Origin: Acorus gramineus
Taxonomy: Eukaryota > Streptophyta > Magnoliopsida > Acorales > Acoraceae
Direction of reading: 5' to 3'
Assembly: GCA_030737835.1 (NCBI GenBank)
Contig: JAUJYN010000012.1
Span: 10,402,729 to 10,466,728, forward strand
Length of the DNA stretch: 64,000 bases
The notes under the pieces were generated by a model, which worked only from the letters and a program-made list of their open reading frames with translations, was not told where the DNA came from and ran no database searches. Every line of letters begins with the position of its first letter. Within the stretch, counting starts at the first letter, position 1. Positions 10,932-23,500 of this stretch are shown in pieces. Position numbers and translations under genes: made by a program.

Positions 10932-12430
10932 AAAATTAAGTTAGACTAAGATGATATTATAATTAAGATGATATTATAATTAGAGGGCTGCTAAATCCCC
11001 AAATATAGGTTTTAACAAAAATATTTGAATACTATTATAATTAAGATTCAAATTTCTTTTTTTAAAACGGATAAAATCAAGCCAAATTATTCAAATTTAT
11101 TTTTGAAAATGGACCAAATCAAAGCAACTTATGTTTAATTGTATATAAATTTGTTTTTGGCATTCTAACTTTCTGAATCTTTTGAAAATAAAATTTCATC
11201 CATTGTGGCCCCTTTTATCCTCTTCTAGATTTTTTTTTCTATTTTTTAAGGATTAATTTATTTTTCTATTTTTGAAGGATTTGTTTTTTTTATTTGAACT
11301 ATTTAATGCACATGTGCATCACACGTGAATTTTTTCAACATTATTTGTAATTATTATTTTTTTATCATTAATTAAGTGTTAAATTCATATTCTTAATTAA
11401 TAAAAAACATAAACATAAATATTATTATATTAATAAAATATATTTAAATTTATACATTTTATTATAATATTAATTTAATGAAAAATTTTAATTAAATTTA
11501 TATGGCTAAATTTGGAGTGCTAAATTTCATAAATAGTTTCAATATTTTTTAGTATAGTTTATATTAATATTAAAATAGATTTAATTTCATTAGTCAACTT
11601 TCAATAGATTTAAATCCCTTTAATATAGACAATAATAAAATATATATGTAAATCAAACAATCATCTTTAAAATATAGAATTTATCTATTTTAATTTCATA
11701 TATGTATATTATCTTATGAGATATAATTTATTTGTAACTTATCAAACATAAATTAATTTTATTTTCTTATCATTCCTTGTCTTACTAATCAATATTCTAT
11801 TCTTATCAAAACTATTTAAATTTTATGTATTTAAATATTATTTATCCATATTTCGTTAATCTAGATATTTTGATTTAATTTTTAAATTAAATGTGTTTTT
11901 ATTAATATACATCTTAAATTTTTATTTTAAATTGATCTTATAATCTCCAAATCATCCATAACTTATCAATTCTGAAATTTGTAGATAATCAATTTCAAGT
12001 CAATTTTCATATTTTGAATAATTCTCTTATAATATCTTATTCATTCATAACGTATCAATTTTTACATTAAATTTTTAATCCATGTCTTATAAATTTTGAA
12101 TTATTGCTTTAAAATAAATTTTAAATAATTTACTATTAATCTGTAAATTAATAAATTTATAATTATTTTCTTGTATCTTATTAAGCCGTACTTTTAATTT
12201 AAAATTATAAATTTATTTTTAATCCATATCTTAAATATTTTTAGTTAAGCCAATCAATCAAATTTTGAAAAAAAAAATATCAATTTTTTTTAAAAAAAAT
12301 TATATACTTTACGAAAAATATAACCAAAATTATACCATCCAATTTCTAACCAAACATATTTGATTTGATGATTTTGATAAATAATATTTAACATTTCCTA
12401 TGAAAATTAAGTTAGACTAAGATGATATTA
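10932..12430. repeat. AT-rich block bracketed by a 28-bp direct repeat
   Basis: A perfect 28-base repeat containing GTTAGACTAAGATGATATTA lies at 10932-10959 and 12403-12430. The 1.44 kb between is extremely AT-rich. Short inverted motifs (GCTAAATCCCCAAAT near 10990, CTAAATTTGGAGTGCTAAAT near 11507) hint at MITE remains. No coding region is seen. Confidence 0.6.
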
Positions 12431-12880
12431 AAAAACAATAATATATAGCCATATAGGAAATTGGGTTATTGAACAAACAAACAAATAAATAAATAAACAA
12501 AAAAAGAACAAATTTAATAACCGTACACTCTTTTTGTCTCTATGTCTTTTGGTGATCAAAATTAAAAAAAAAGTCTAAAAATTATATTCGATCAAAATTA
12601 TATAAAAAATTAAGGAAAATGACCAAAAAAATCTATGAAAAGTTAGAAATACCAAAATCAGCCACTTTTTAAAATTATATCTAAAAAAATCTCATTTCAC
12701 AATTTTGAAAACATAAAAGATTAATCTACCCTTATGTAATTAGATCCTTAACATTCCTCTAACCCTTGCTAGATTATTCCACACCAAAAACATATATTTC
12801 ATACAAAACAACAATATATCTCTGTATGACCCAAATCAATCCTCTTAGAGATTATGTTATTATATATCATATTGTGTGTT

Positions 12881-12885
<5 letters not shown>

Positions 12886-12916
<31 letters not shown>
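12886..12916. repeat. (TA)n microsatellite
   Basis: About 15 uninterrupted TA units. Confidence 0.95.
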
Positions 12917-12918
<2 letters not shown>

Positions 12919-13224
12919 TACCTGATATTGTTTATTATTTTTTATTTTATATAATCATAATATATAATTTAAATCTGTGTTGCGCCCTAATGCAGGAGAT
13001 GATATTTTAATATTCTAAATGCTTAGGCACATATTTTTTGCTTTGCTATTTTAATGGTGTTATTAATACATATCTATTTTTTTAAAGAAGCATCAACACT
13101 TAATGGAGTTCATCATCAAAAACTCAAATTATATTGCACATATCTCACAAAATTCACTTAATCACAAAAAATCTAGAATAAAAAAAAATTGTTAATGCTT
13201 CAAGGCTTGAACGATGGCATAAAA

Positions 13225-13533
13225 CTATAGGCTCAGACGATGGCATAAAACTATATATATAGGCTTGGACGATAGCAAAAAATCATGATCAGAGTATAGA
13301 ACAAACTCGTTGTGGATAAGATAATGTCGCCAATGCCTCAAGGCTTGGACGATAGCATAAAACTCCAAGTCATAGGTGTTGTAGTTGAGTTCTGATTTGC
13401 TCAACTTTTGGCTAAAGAATTCAATGGGCTTATGTGTTGGCTTAAAACCGCTCCAACACATAGACAATTCTCGAATCCTCCATCTCATCAATAAAACTTT
13501 TATATGAGAGGAAATTACTACATTCTGGTGCAA
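13225..13533 (-). mobile_element. Ty3/gypsy pol fossil, RNase H part
   Basis: The minus strand encodes residues typical of the Ty3/gypsy RNase H region, such as FFSQKLSKSELNYNTYD and LEFYAIVQALRHW, followed by YSDHDFL. Only this small pol segment is recognisable. No LTRs or other domains were found near it. It is a broken, old fragment. Confidence 0.75.
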
Positions 13534-13539
13534 TTAACT

Positions 13540-15330
13540 TAGGAATAACCTCCTTGTACGGAACAAGAATTATACGAGTATTATCCCAAGTAGAGCTATA
13601 AGTGTTTTGTGTGAGACATTTTTTATTTGCATTTTTTATTTTTTTTTTTATGTTTATCTAATGAGAGTTTTGATAACCCAAAACTTGAAGAGGAGGATAA
13701 TTTGATATGAATTGAACAAGACATTCCCAGTTTTGAAGCCTTTATATAAAAACTATTACAACCGCGTCTTTGGCGGGGTTAGAAAACAAAAGATTGATGA
13801 TAGTAGGTAGACTTGCTCCTTTGCAGAGTGTTTTTTGTTCTTCGTTTATGATTCTTCAAATATTTAATCTTATCTTTCAATGCTTACTATGATTGTTTTA
13901 TGAGGTTTAAGTATTTATATATAAAACTCATTAATTCTTTTGGAAGGAAACAACATATACAAAAGCCAATGATATAATTATTGTATTCAAGAGCTATACA
14001 TAATTAAGATTGGGCCAAGTATTTTTCTTGGAAGATTTCAAAGATGGGGACATGTTTTAAATTTAAAATTTGAGTGGTTTCTTGAAGTGGAAGTATCATG
14101 AGTTATTGAGCTCCCCAGCTTATTAATGTTTAATTTCATGGTTAGAATCATTAAAACTTTTCCAGTGAACAAGGTCGTCAAGTTGGTGAGATTAGTTCAG
14201 AATGTTTTCATATAAGTGTAAGTAGAGGTGGTTAGGTTAGGCTATGTAGACTGTCATCCTTGATTTTTAAATATTACTCATGTCTTGCCCCAAATGTGCA
14301 TGCACATATGCAAGACCATGCATTTGCATTTGTTTGTGTGCTTTTGCCTTTTGAAGTTAAAATGATTTTGGTGTTCATATTTTAAAAGTGTTTATGAATG
14401 CCTAGGCCTATAGTTGATGGACCTATTTGGTCTATACTTTAAAATTCAATCATTTAGGCCCTATTTGGATCCGCAGTGGGATGACTTCAATAATATAAAT
14501 GATTAAATGTTGGTTATTTATGTTCACACTATTTTGTGTACACTAGTATTGTTGATATGTACACCCTTATGTCCTGTTATACCCATTTGAAATGTTTATT
14601 GTTTAGTGTTGTTAAATGGACAATGAAAAATGCGAGATTTATGTTTATAATGTTCTGTGTACGCTGATATTCTTCATATGTACACCCTTAAAATTCTTTG
14701 TAGTTGTAGGGGTATCTATAAGGTTTTATTTGGAATTATTTATTAAGAAAGAAATCAGGACTGAACCTCCATTCGGAACCTAAAAAATTGAAGTTATACA
14801 AAGGAAAAGAAGATTAAACCTTGGTTCTTAAAAACCTGAAAGTATCACATTATGATAGAGCAATCTCTTTGTAGGTGAAAAAAGCATTAGAGAATTGACC
14901 ATGGAGGTTTTGTTCTTTTTTTTTAATCAAATTAGTTGTAAATCTATGGGGATTGGCTGACATCTACTAGTACACTTAAACATTGTCTTGTAGATTATCA
15001 TGGAGCACACCATGAACTATAAGTTAGGGATAAAAACTGCAAGTGCATTTCCCCATTGGGATACTTATGTAGCATTTATGTTGTTATATTTAGGGTTGCA
15101 TTAGTTAATTAGGCTACTCCAACCAAATATAAAAAAATAGGATTATTTTTTATCTCTAGTCTGAAAAATGGGTTTCTTATACAATCTGAAGGAACATTAG
15201 GCATGATTACTGGCTCATGTGACTTTCATTTTGTTAGTTTCTACAAATTTTCATGCATAGATGTTGATGAAATAAATGACATTGATGCCTACTTTTATGT
15301 TGCATAAGTCATTCTTATAGGGATAAATTC
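13540..15330. other. Spacer between units C and D, no gene supported
   Basis: AT-rich. Around 14455 the motif GGCCCTATTTGGATCCGC resembles the end of a hAT- or Harbinger-type MITE. From about 14520 scattered TGTACAC motifs appear that resemble units of the minisatellite further right. No gene is recognised. Confidence 0.35.
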
Positions 15331-15770
15331 CACATCCTAATGTACATTGTTATACTTCTTAGGTACATTGTTATGCTTTATATGTACACTGATGAATCAT
15401 TTTTCTAATTATGAAGTATGAGGGACTGTTCATCAGTTATTCTAACATAGTTTTTTTCACGTTGTCAGGTTAAAACATAATGGCTCATCCGCAGAAAATG
15501 ACACCACGATGAAATTTTTGAAACCAGAAAATCGTAGTTTCTGATGAGGATGATCATTTTACCTCCACCAGGAAGACTCAGGCATCATCATCTAGAGATT
15601 CTGTGTGTTACAATATGTACATTGTTACGTAGTATGGTGCTGATATTTTATGTATTTTGAACAATAGATATTATTGTCTCAATAACATATTTGTAAAGTT
15701 TATTTTGTACATGTTTAATGTTAGTCTTTTATTAGATGATATTTGTAATGCAGGTTCTGACATTATTATG

Positions 15771-16045
15771 CAATATGTGTACACTGTTATAGATGTTATA
15801 GGTTTTGTGTATTATAATATGTACACTGTTATGCAGTATGTGTACCCTGTTGTGGATGTTGCAGGTTCTGTGTTTTACACTGCGAACACTATTATGCACC
15901 ATGTGTACACTGTTTTAGATATTACAAGTTCTGTTTGTTACACGGTGTACATTGTTGTGCAGCATGTGTACTGTTATAAATATTGCAAATTCTGTGTTTT
16001 ACATTGTGTACACTGTTATGCAGCATGTGTACACTGTTATAGATG
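15771..16045 (+). repeat. 63-bp minisatellite built on TGTACACTGTTAT
   Basis: Five diverged units start at 15771, 15834, 15897, 15960 and 16021 with CARYATGTGTAC. The period is 63 bases, and the last step is 61. Single related motifs occur upstream to about 14520. Because 63 is divisible by three, the array leaves a long open frame of 21-residue repeats (QYVYTVIDV-type), but nothing else supports a protein. Confidence 0.85.
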
Positions 16046-16400
16046 TACGGTGGGAGGCGCGATGGGGCCACTGGAAGTAGTCGAGGGAGGTCAGGGGACG
16101 CGATGGGGGGCGCGGGAGGCACAATGAGGGGGGGGGGGGGGGCTAGAGGTGGTCTCACATTCTCACTTTATATTGAGTTTTGGGAGAGAAAGAAAGATGT
16201 TGGGGGAAAAAAGATAAATCAAATTCATGTTATCTTGAGTTGAGGGTAAAAGAGGAATAAAAATAATATAGTGGATGGAAAAAAGATGGAAGGACCTAAA
16301 CAAAATACCACCACTAACTGAGGGACCTAAAGAAAACTTAAAACAGTCCAGGGACTTATTGTTAATACGAAGATAGGGTCAGGGACCCCTAATTAATTTT
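16046..16400. other. GC-rich patch and possible transposon edge
   Basis: About 16050-16145 is unusually GC-rich and ends in a G-run. From about 16290 the text AGGGACCTAAAG and CAGGGACCCCTAATTA resembles the terminal part of plant MITEs. No gene is seen. Confidence 0.35.
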
Positions 16401-16709
16401 TCCATAATTAAAAGCATATACCCCCTTAAATGAGTTATATTATTTTTTAAAAAATTAAAATATTTGTGGACTGAAATTGGTGTTAGAAAAAAAAATTGTA
16501 AGTCACATTATGCTTTTATTTTTTGTTTCCTGGGGATCAAACTGAGATTACATTTTATGTAGTGAAGGTTTATCGTTATGGAGTAAAGGTAATCATTTAA
16601 ACTCATATTATCTAAAATAAATGTCATTTTTTCATAAAGTCATATACTCGCTAATGAGGAAATATATATTAATTTTTTTAAGAAAATATATTATTTAAAT
16701 AAAATTAAA

Positions 16710-16901
16710 GGAAAAATTTAAATAACCCCCTGTAAACTACAAAGGAATGTTTCCCGTAAAAATTCAATTTAAAAAATATTTATATAATATTTCTCGTATG
16801 TCAATAGAAATTTAACTCGTGATGTTATTTGAATTTATATAGATGTTCTACAGAGTTATATGAATTTAAAAAAAAAGTAAGGGATTATATAGATTTTATC
16901 C
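16710..16901. mobile_element. Short Mutator-type MITE
   Basis: About 192 bases starting GGAAAAATTTAAATAACC and ending, on the opposite strand, GGATAAAATC. The 9 bases on either side (AAAATTAAA at 16701-16709, AAAATTTAA at 16902-16910) agree at eight of nine positions, fitting the 9-bp duplication of Mutator elements. Same family as 17110-17642 but shorter. Confidence 0.65.
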
Positions 16902-17109
16902 AAAATTTAAAACATAGGTGAACTCAAATTAGGTTTACTGCATTGAATACTTCTGGACATTAAGTCCCCCCGGTGTCATCTTCACCTCAGTCAAATCCCA
17001 ATTTTCTAAACTCCATGCCAGGTCTCATGAATTTTTTAAACGTCAGCCTATACGTCAAAAGGTTAAAAGTCCTTGAACACCATAGTGAAAAATGAACTAA
17101 AAAAATAAG

Positions 17110-17642
17110 GAAAAGGTTCAAATAACCCCCTGGAAACTGACTAAAATCCATATAACCCCTTAACATTTCTTGAAATTCATATAACCCCTTGAAAATATTT
17201 AATAAATCTAAATAACCTCGTGAATGAAATTTCTGTTGATAGATAATGAATATTTTGTGAATATTTTATTAAAAAAATCCTGGCTGAAAACATAATATAC
17301 TAAAACCTCCGTACAATGTAAATGTAAAAAATTCTATGAAAAAAGATTATTTTACCCTTTTAGATAGATTATAAAACCTATCTGGAGGGGTAAATTCGTC
17401 ATTTACAGATGATTTTTTGCATTTTTTACACATTATGGGTTTTTTTTTTTTGTATACTGTGTTTTTATTCAGGGTTAAACAAACAGAATATTCACAAAAT
17501 ATTCATCATTTGTCAACATAAATTTTATTCAGGGGGTTATTTGGATTTACTAAATGTTTTCAGGAGGTTATTTGGATTTCAAAAAAAGTCAGGGGTTATA
17601 TGGATTTTAGTCAGTTTTTAGAGAGTTGTATGGATTTTTCCC
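17110..17642. mobile_element. Mutator-type MITE with perfect 9-bp target duplication
   Basis: This 533-base element has long inverted arms. The left arm carries AACTGACTAAAATCCATA then AATATTTTGTGAATATT, and the right arm repeats them in reverse complement. It is flanked by AAAAAATAA at 17101-17109 and 17643-17651. The equivalent upstream module of the second germin-like gene (about 7160-7180) has this target site once and no insert, so the insertion followed the unit duplication. It has no coding capacity; mobilisation would need a transposase elsewhere. Confidence 0.88.
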
Positions 17643-18059
17643 AAAAAATAATTGACTAGTGCTTCAGCTTAGGCAAACAAAAATTTCGTATAACAACATT
17701 ATGTTAAGAGGATGACAAATTATAAAAAATAAGGATGCATGTTAAATGAATTTCAGAAGGCACGTACCATAGGTCATTATCAAACTTGTGTTGTGTAAAT
17801 AATTGACTACTAAATCTATAAATGTAAGGATAACAATACAGTAAGTGGGAAGGCAAAACTAGTCAAGACAACTAGATGACCACATGATATAACTACTACA
17901 AGACCAAATCCAAACAAAACATATGGGTGGAAAAATAAATACTAAACGCGTTGAATCTTTCCAAATCACCAGGGCTATATATATAATGTATCAACTACGT
18001 GTAAATATCAGAAACAACACAATCTAAAATCTTGCACCAAACCCCACTTTAGAAACAAA

Positions 18060-18740
18060 ATGATGAAACTCCAAATCCACACTAGGCCTCTCATCCTCTT
18101 CATGATCCTCTCCATGGCACTGCAAGCTCCCCCTGCCCTCTGCGCGGACCCTGACCCGCTCCAAGACTTCTGCATCGCAGACCTCTCGACGACATCCACC
18201 CCGATAAACGGATTCCCGTGCAAGCCAGCGTCTAATGTCACAGCATCCGACTTCATCTATAACGGCCTAGCTGTAGAGGGCAACACTACGAACCCGTTCG
18301 GCTCCAACGTGACACCGGCCAACGTCCTCGCCTTCCCGGGACTGAACACTTTAGGCATCTCGATGAACCGGGTGGACCTCGCGCCGGGTGGACTCAATCC
18401 CCCACACCACCACCCCCGTGCCTCGGAGCTCGACATCGTCTTAAAGGGAGAGGTGCTGATCGGGTTCATCTCGAGCGGGAACGTGTACTTCTCGAACGTG
18501 TTGAGAGAAGGACAGATATTTGTCATCCCGAAAGGGATGATCCACTTCCAGATGAACGTGGGGAAGGAGAAGGGGCTCCTGATCACCACCTTCAATAGCC
18601 AGCTCCCAGGGGCCGTTGTTGCTCCCCTGGCGCTCTTTGCGGCAAATCCGGCTGTGCCGAACAAGGTCTTGACCAAGGCTCTTCAGGTGGATGAGAGTGT
18701 TGTGCAGCTCATCAAATCCAAGTTTGCTGCTTCTTCTTAA
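18060..18740 (+). CDS. Germin-like protein (third intact tandem copy)
   Basis: Intronless germin-like cupin of 226 residues, starting with two Met codons, the second of which aligns with the starts of the other copies. The signal peptide (LILFMILSMALQAPPALC) is followed by ADPDPLQDFC. Box 1 is PPHHHPRASE (Ser replaces Thr, ligands kept) and box 2 is GQIFVIPKGMIHFQMN. The cysteine pair and NxT sequons are kept. Members of this family fold as trimers or hexamers in the apoplast. It is the most diverged of the three (for example STTSTP for AMTSTP) and lies 9.5 kb from the second, with a Mutator MITE less than 0.5 kb upstream. A TATA box is at about 17976-17986. Confidence 0.95.
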   Translation: MMKLQIHTRPLILFMILSMALQAPPALCADPDPLQDFCIADLSTTSTPINGFPCKPASNVTASDFIYNGLAVEGNTTNPFGSNVTPANVLAFPGLNTLGISMNRVDLAPGGLNPPHHHPRASELDIVLKGEVLIGFISSGNVYFSNVLREGQIFVIPKGMIHFQMNVGKEKGLLITTFNSQLPGAVVAPLALFAANPAVPNKVLTKALQVDESVVQLIKSKFAASS

Positions 18741-19100
18741 GGAACTGTATAACCTGATTGGTTTCCTATTCATGGGTTGTAGACTTGTACAATAAAAGCC
18801 CTTGAATCTCATTCATTGTGCTATAGAATATGTATTTATTTAAAAGAGATTGAGGGCTCCAATATATTTGAATTTGTCTAATAATGTTTAAGTTTTAGAT
18901 TTTGGAGTGTGGCCACTCTAGAAGACAATGATGATAAAGTCCACATGCATAAAGAGAATCAATTAGCTTTTCTTGGACACTGAAAATCAATGGAATCTGT
19001 AACATATTTTGTACGCAGTTCTGTTTGATTTTTATATCAACATAATATTCTTAGCAATGGTTCAAGATACAAACATGAAGCAGCGCCCATTTGACAAAGC
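18741..19100 (+). repeat. Downstream module of unit D (partial)
   Basis: The 3' flank of the third germin-like gene matches those behind unit A and unit C, including AAAGCCCTTGAATCTCATT and AGATTGAGGGCTCCAATATA. Similarity continues weakly to about 19200 and then stops. From there to about 19780 nothing is recognised. Confidence 0.75.
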
Positions 19101-19779
19101 CCTGATAAAAATTAATTCCATTCTTATGGTTCTAAAACAAGGATAAGAATCAGTTCCAATTACAATATCATAAGAATGGTTACTCAAGAAACCTCCCAGA
19201 CAACATGTATTAACTTGACAATAGAAGACTCGAGTGTCTTTCTCCTCCTGCTGTCTTTCAATTGACAAATCATCCAATGCGCCTGTTGAAAATCATCCAT
19301 GGAACGAATGAGGAAAACCAATGGACAGATGATTTAGTATCAAAAACATCATTCAAAAACAGGAAGTTATAAACTGGTAATAAAATCTTTAAAAAAACAC
19401 ATTCAGGATGGCAAGAATAATGTATACATGGACTATAATCATGATGGGAAATGAAGTTCATCATCATCATCATCATTGACAATATAATGGATCAAATCAC
19501 CTGCAATTTACTGAGATCATTGGTGAACTCCTATGACGAGGGGGATATCAAGGTCTCACCTCCAAAGAAAATATAAAAAAAAAGGAAACTTCTTCTTATG
19601 GTCCACATCAAATTCCCACATTAAAGCAAGGGACACAAGATGTCCAATATTGTGCCATAAAACACAACTGATTTGAGCATTAAAGCAATTTTTAAACAGA
19701 ATCATTGCATATCTTGTATTCTTAGTATATAAAGAATTATTGAATTTAAGAAGATAGTAGAGTATTCCAATAGTAACTC

Positions 19780-20135
19780 AGAATCTATAGAAAAACAACT
19801 AGAGGACAATGGTTGACCCCTTATGCGGTGTGTTGGTGTATTTGGATTACACAGAATGTGTTATCTTCCAACATAAGAAAACACGTGGATAACTATATCT
19901 TCCCTTCACAGATATTGGGTCAAAATTATTTCAAGGGTTGATACACCATGTACCATTGGCGGGAGGTGAATAATTTGGGTTTTTTACTGTGATGGTTCTT
20001 CCTTTTTGGTGGAGTCTAATATCTTTCCTTTCCTTCTTTTCCTTTATTTTGTATGGAGATCCCTCCTCTCCTATCTTGTTCGGGGCTTCTTTTACTATTA
20101 AGATTGTTCCAATACCCCTTGTCAAAACAAAAAGG
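19780..20135 (+). mobile_element. 5'-truncated LINE tail
   Basis: The end contains TGTATGGAGATCCCTCCTCT followed by GTTCGGGGCTTCTTTTACTA and an A-rich terminus. The same signature closes the LINE at 44200-47633 and other tails in this window, so it is the 3' end of that LINE family. Confidence 0.6.
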
Positions 20136-20598
20136 CAACTAGAAAAAGGCATCAATTGAGCTCAGTTATTACTTTCCAAATGTTGTAGACCCGTGTTACA
20201 TTATAATTACCGTAAAACATAAACACAAACACAGATGTGCACTAACAGTTGTGCTCCCTTTCTATGATTCTCATGATGAACCCAGATTTGAACAAAACTC
20301 TTATTATTATTCAGAACAGATGCATGGTTGTTGAGCTTAAATTGAACAATAAGAAAGACAGAAAAAATATTTTTCAGATGCAATTAACTGTGAAACTGAT
20401 TTTCCATCATTCTTTACATAAAACACTATGTATTAAAAAAGAAAAAAATACACCACACGAATTCATTAGATCAACATGTAGCATTTCTATTCAGATGCAA
20501 GGCAGACTATGGAGGAAATAAAACTATTTCATAATCTCAGACTTCACCTTCAATCAAAAATGGAGTTTCCTTGGAATAAGGGGAGCAATAAGAAATTC

Positions 20599-23500
20599 TT
20601 ATTTCCTCTTTTTCTGTGACCATGTGGGTCCATATACTGCCAGATGCGTGCGACCAAAGCGACGGTCAGCTACCTGTGAGAAGTCCATGCTTTTTTATGA
20701 GAAAATTGGTAAACACATGAAAATTTTAAATTCAGAATCTTGGAATTCGACCATGCATCTAAAAATCACCTGGAGATGTGAGGATTGTCCAACCTCATTA
20801 ATGGTTTGTTCAACAATGATGTAATATGATATTTCAATGATGTAATATGATATCTCAAAACAAATAATAAGATATCATCCAAAATCTTAGATTTCATCTT
20901 CAAATGTTCATAATTACACAGTTTGAGCTTGTGCAACTAGGGAAAAACAATTCAATCCAGTAAACGAATAATCAAGTGGAGGTTGTGAGAAGTCATGTTC
21001 AGAGTATGTTCATTTGATTTACTGGTATGCTGTTAGAATTGCATGCTCAATAGATCTTTGCTGTGACTTCATAAGTGTATGACTTATCAATATATCACAA
21101 TCCACAATTAAACAAAGTTTCTCCTTTCTCCAAGGAATAAATCTCGAAGTATTGTACTTGGGAGGTGAGTTCGGAAAGCACCTTTACAAGGCATCCACAA
21201 GAATCCAACATTGCAGTCCCTAAGGGGTACTCCACTAACTAAAAAAAAAGAATGCAGAAGAAATTAAAAATACACTAAAATTAGCTGAATATGCAGAGCA
21301 TGAAGTAGTAGTATTTCTATTAAAGGGTTGCACAACATACAATAAATGTGTCTTTTCCAACTAAACAAGACATTGCAAGTTGCTCCATCAATGTGCTGTA
21401 ATCAACTGCTGTATAGGGGGGTGTGACACTAATGTAATCAAATGGTCCATCTTTACCTACAAGTTGGAGCAACATAGTTAAAATGCCATATGCAGCTGCA
21501 ATGGCATAAAAAACTACAGGTAAATATTTAAATTCATATACATACATAGAGAATGCTCAGCTTGCTCCAAGAAACTTTCAACACGGACTCTATGTATAAC
21601 AGAAACATCAAGAAATCCAGTCCATTCTAAATTTGGTCTTAAGACTTCAGTGACTACCCAAGGATCCATTTCAACAAAATGTACCTGCAAGATAGACAGA
21701 TCCTCTGTAATTTAGAGGGTGAAACTAGATACATATATGAGCACCCACATAAACGAAACAAATTATGGATTCTATATACATACATCAAAAACAGCATAAA
21801 CTACTTCCGAATGGTTTAATTCAGCCATACGGTTCCTATCATGTGATAAAGATATGTCAGGAACCCGCAGTAGGTCCATTTTCTACCTCCATCCAAGTCT
21901 TAGATCTTCTCCTTTCTTTCTTCCAATTATTATTCTGATAGATGCAGTCAATGAAAAGCATTCACATGTTTACACCATCTAGGGTAGTGATGCACCATTT
22001 CATATCCTATTGTAAGCTCCTCAGATTATTCTACATTAATCTTACTAAAAAGTCGTCAAATAATCTATTTACTTGTCAGTTCAAATCTTACAAACAGAGG
22101 ACACAAAGATAGAAAATTTCCATACTGGTAAAGCTCCATGTACAACATGGTATGTCTGGTATGATATGGCTAGCATTGGCATGTTTCAAGAAGCTAACGA
22201 GTCATCAAATCATATGATGTATTAGGGCATACTAAAAATCCTTTAGTCTATGTCTGACTCATTGCCGCGAGGCATTGTTGTTGTACCCTTAGAAATTGAA
22301 ATGGATTCTCCGACAGTCAAATGGTTGGCTAAACTTCATTGTTGGATACTAAACTGCATTCTGATGCAGTGCTGTAGGTGGGTGACATGGGCTTGCCGCA
22401 TTTTTCCACAGGCGACCATGATAGTATAATAACAAACAAAAGGAATATAATGGGTCAAAGACAGGCGCATGATGGAACTTCATGAAAAAATCATTCATAT
22501 GAATTGAAGTGATTGATGTGTAAAGGAAACATCAATTAATCTTAAAACATTCCTTGATACACTAGCATTGTGAACAATATTGTATAGAAAAAAAAATTCA
22601 ACATGCAATCTGGCAAGTCGGATTAAATAAACTTTAAGAATTAAAAAAAAAAGGGCATACCAAAATTGGTCAGTTAAAAAACATTAAGAAACATCTAACA
22701 CCATCCAAATGTCCCATAATGTATCATATAGACATGGTTCCAGAAGAAATATGATGAAAACCTCATAAAAAAATAATTGTTGGATGCTTTACGTTTGGAT
22801 AAAGTAATGACTGAAGCATAAAATATCAGATATTATAGAACAAAATTAGACTAGCTAACATTTGGTTATGAAGCTGATATTCATGTCATGAGGTAATCCA
22901 AAAACCAATATAAACTCTAAGATAAACCATAATTTTAATAAATTATGAATTTCTTGAGCCATAAAAAATAGTTGTCCTCACAGTGTCTTATGTCTTCTTC
23001 AACTTCTGATTTATTATCCAATCAAAATACCCGGAAGCACTCTTCCACTTCAACAGATAAGAAACAAAACAGAAACAACAATAGAAATAGAAATATCAAT
23101 GTGTTTAATACCTGAACTCCAACCATAACCAGTAAACCTTATCAAATCTAGTGGAATTCCCTAAAATCATTTTGAGCCAATTCATGAGGGAAGATATTGA
23201 TGACACATGTTTTCCAAGTAGAACCTCTCATTTTGGAAAATACAATCATTCATATAATCTAAATACACCAACACACTGCGTGAGGGCTTAGTCATTGGAA
23301 TTTCACTAGATTGCTTCAATCACCTCATTTATGTCTCTTCCAAAACCAAAGTGATTCATTAATCGGGAAACAAGTCAATTTAACGGACATATCTTTGACT
23401 CCACTAAAGGAGCAACGAGATCCGAGAGTCGTTTCCACCTTTTCCCAGATCGTCACACTAAACAAACATCCAAAGAAGAGATGGTCCTTCATTTTCTCTT

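Noticed and set aside
15771-16045. CRISPR-like array
   Set aside because: Adjacent diverged units without constant repeats and unique spacers, in a plant nuclear context: a minisatellite.
15657-16127. 156-residue open frame over the minisatellite
   Set aside because: The frame follows from a 63-base period; the stretch before and after it has no protein similarity I can recognise.
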